Assembly: GCA_958445555.1 (NCBI GenBank)
Contig: CAUCSW010000068.1
Span: forward strand, 1-5,092
DNA: 5,092 nt
DNA from: an uncultured Clostridia bacterium
Lineage (GTDB): Bacteria; Bacillota; Clostridia; Oscillospirales; Acutalibacteraceae
Reading direction: 5' to 3'
Shown one piece after another: positions 5,013-5,092 of this stretch (positions are counted from its first letter, which is position 1; each line of letters starts with the position of its first letter). The notes beneath the pieces were generated by a model. The model was not told the DNA's origin and ran no database searches. It was given only the letters and a program-made list of their open reading frames with translations. Both the position numbers and the translations under genes were made by a program.

Positions 5013-5035
5013 TTATCAGTAAAGATTACTGATAA
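5013..5035. promoter_or_regulatory. Perfect 10-3-10 inverted repeat, probable operator
   Basis: TTATCAGTAA (5013-5022) and TTACTGATAA (5026-5035) are exact reverse complements around AGA. The repeat covers the predicted transcription start and runs into the ribosome binding site. Its centre, GTAAAGATTAC (5019-5029), fits the 7-1-7 plan of Fur-family boxes and differs by one base from the GTAATnATTAC core of the Bacillus Zur box. Autoregulation by the downstream Fur-like protein is a reasonable inference. It could also form an RNA hairpin masking the Shine-Dalgarno. Confidence 0.6.
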
Positions 5036-5045
5036 GGAGCTGCAA

Positions 5046-5092
5046 ATGAAACGCTTTTCCCCGCAAAGGCAGGCAGTGTATGATGCCGTTGC
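5046..5092 (+). CDS. Probable Fur-family transcriptional regulator, N-terminal 15 codons (C-terminus beyond window)
   Basis: Only 15 complete codons are visible: MKRFSPQRQAVYDAV. The pattern K-R-[FY]-[ST]-x-Q-R-x-A-[VI] at the extreme N-terminus is typical of Fur, Zur and PerR proteins, where it opens the winged-helix DNA-binding domain. The family represses metal-uptake or peroxide-defence genes with iron, zinc or manganese as cofactor. The ATG at 5046 has AAGGAG (5034-5039) with a 6-nt spacer. The inverted repeat over the start site resembles a Fur-family box, which supports the call and leans to a Zur-like type, but the metal-binding residues are outside the window, so the subfamily cannot be assigned. 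Another small winged-helix regulator cannot be excluded from so few residues. Confidence 0.62.
   Translation, partial: MKRFSPQRQAVYDAV

Noticed and set aside
1..5092. CRISPR array, tRNA, rRNA, insertion sequence or phage genes
   Set aside because: No regularly spaced repeats, no cloverleaf or rRNA-like sequence, and no transposase or phage protein motifs were seen on either strand.

Overview
The window looks like a piece of chromosome from an endospore-forming Clostridia-type Firmicute, possibly of the Ruminococcaceae/Oscillospirales kind (inference from gene content and protein style; the sequence does not fix the genus). The base composition is mixed: about half G+C in the genes, AT-rich promoter regions, and one unusually GC-rich spacer. 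Four proteins are recognisable by family (ParA/Soj, SpoVAE, SpoVAF, SpoVB-type flippase). A fifth, Fur-like, is judged from only its first 15 residues.

Layout, left to right. (1) 1-339, minus strand: the N-terminal 113 codons of the chromosome-partitioning ATPase ParA/Soj, cut by the window edge, with a good sigma-A-type promoter about 165 bp upstream of its TTG start and a pair of 9-bp direct repeats around the -35 element. (2) 340-868: an intergenic region with two 16-bp parS sites (ParB/Spo0J binding sites). Each is one base off the perfect palindrome, and the two are exact reverse complements of each other. A 10-bp GC-rich hairpin with a T-tract and an 8-bp palindrome lie beside them. (3) 869-2652, minus strand: a two-gene operon, spoVAF then spoVAE, overlapping by 4 bp (GTGA). 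It encodes a GerA-family membrane protein and a subunit of the SpoVA dipicolinate channel. (4) 2653-2812: a divergent promoter region. (5) 2813-4453, plus strand: a SpoVB-like MOP/MATE-superfamily lipid-linked oligosaccharide flippase with a charged, repeat-containing C-terminal tail. (6) 4454-4982: a spacer with no convincing gene, about 70% G+C by hand count over 4561-4920, carrying two strong hairpins and a purine-to-pyrimidine strand switch. (7) 4983-5092, plus strand: a near-consensus promoter, a perfect 10-3-10 inverted repeat near the expected transcription start, and the first 15 codons of a probable Fur-family regulator.

How the parts fit together: ParA and parS belong to the chromosome segregation system that also supports origin capture during sporulation, so the segment is probably near the replication origin. 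SpoVAE and SpoVAF act late in sporulation and in germination (dipicolinate movement, germination signalling), and SpoVB acts in spore cortex precursor export. The Fur-like gene starts a separate, probably metal- or peroxide-responsive unit. I found no CRISPR array, tRNA, rRNA, insertion sequence or clearly new defence or biosynthetic system. The unusual items are the mirror-image parS pair, the rearranged spoVAF-spoVAE operon, the GC-rich spacer, and the operator in front of the Fur-like gene.
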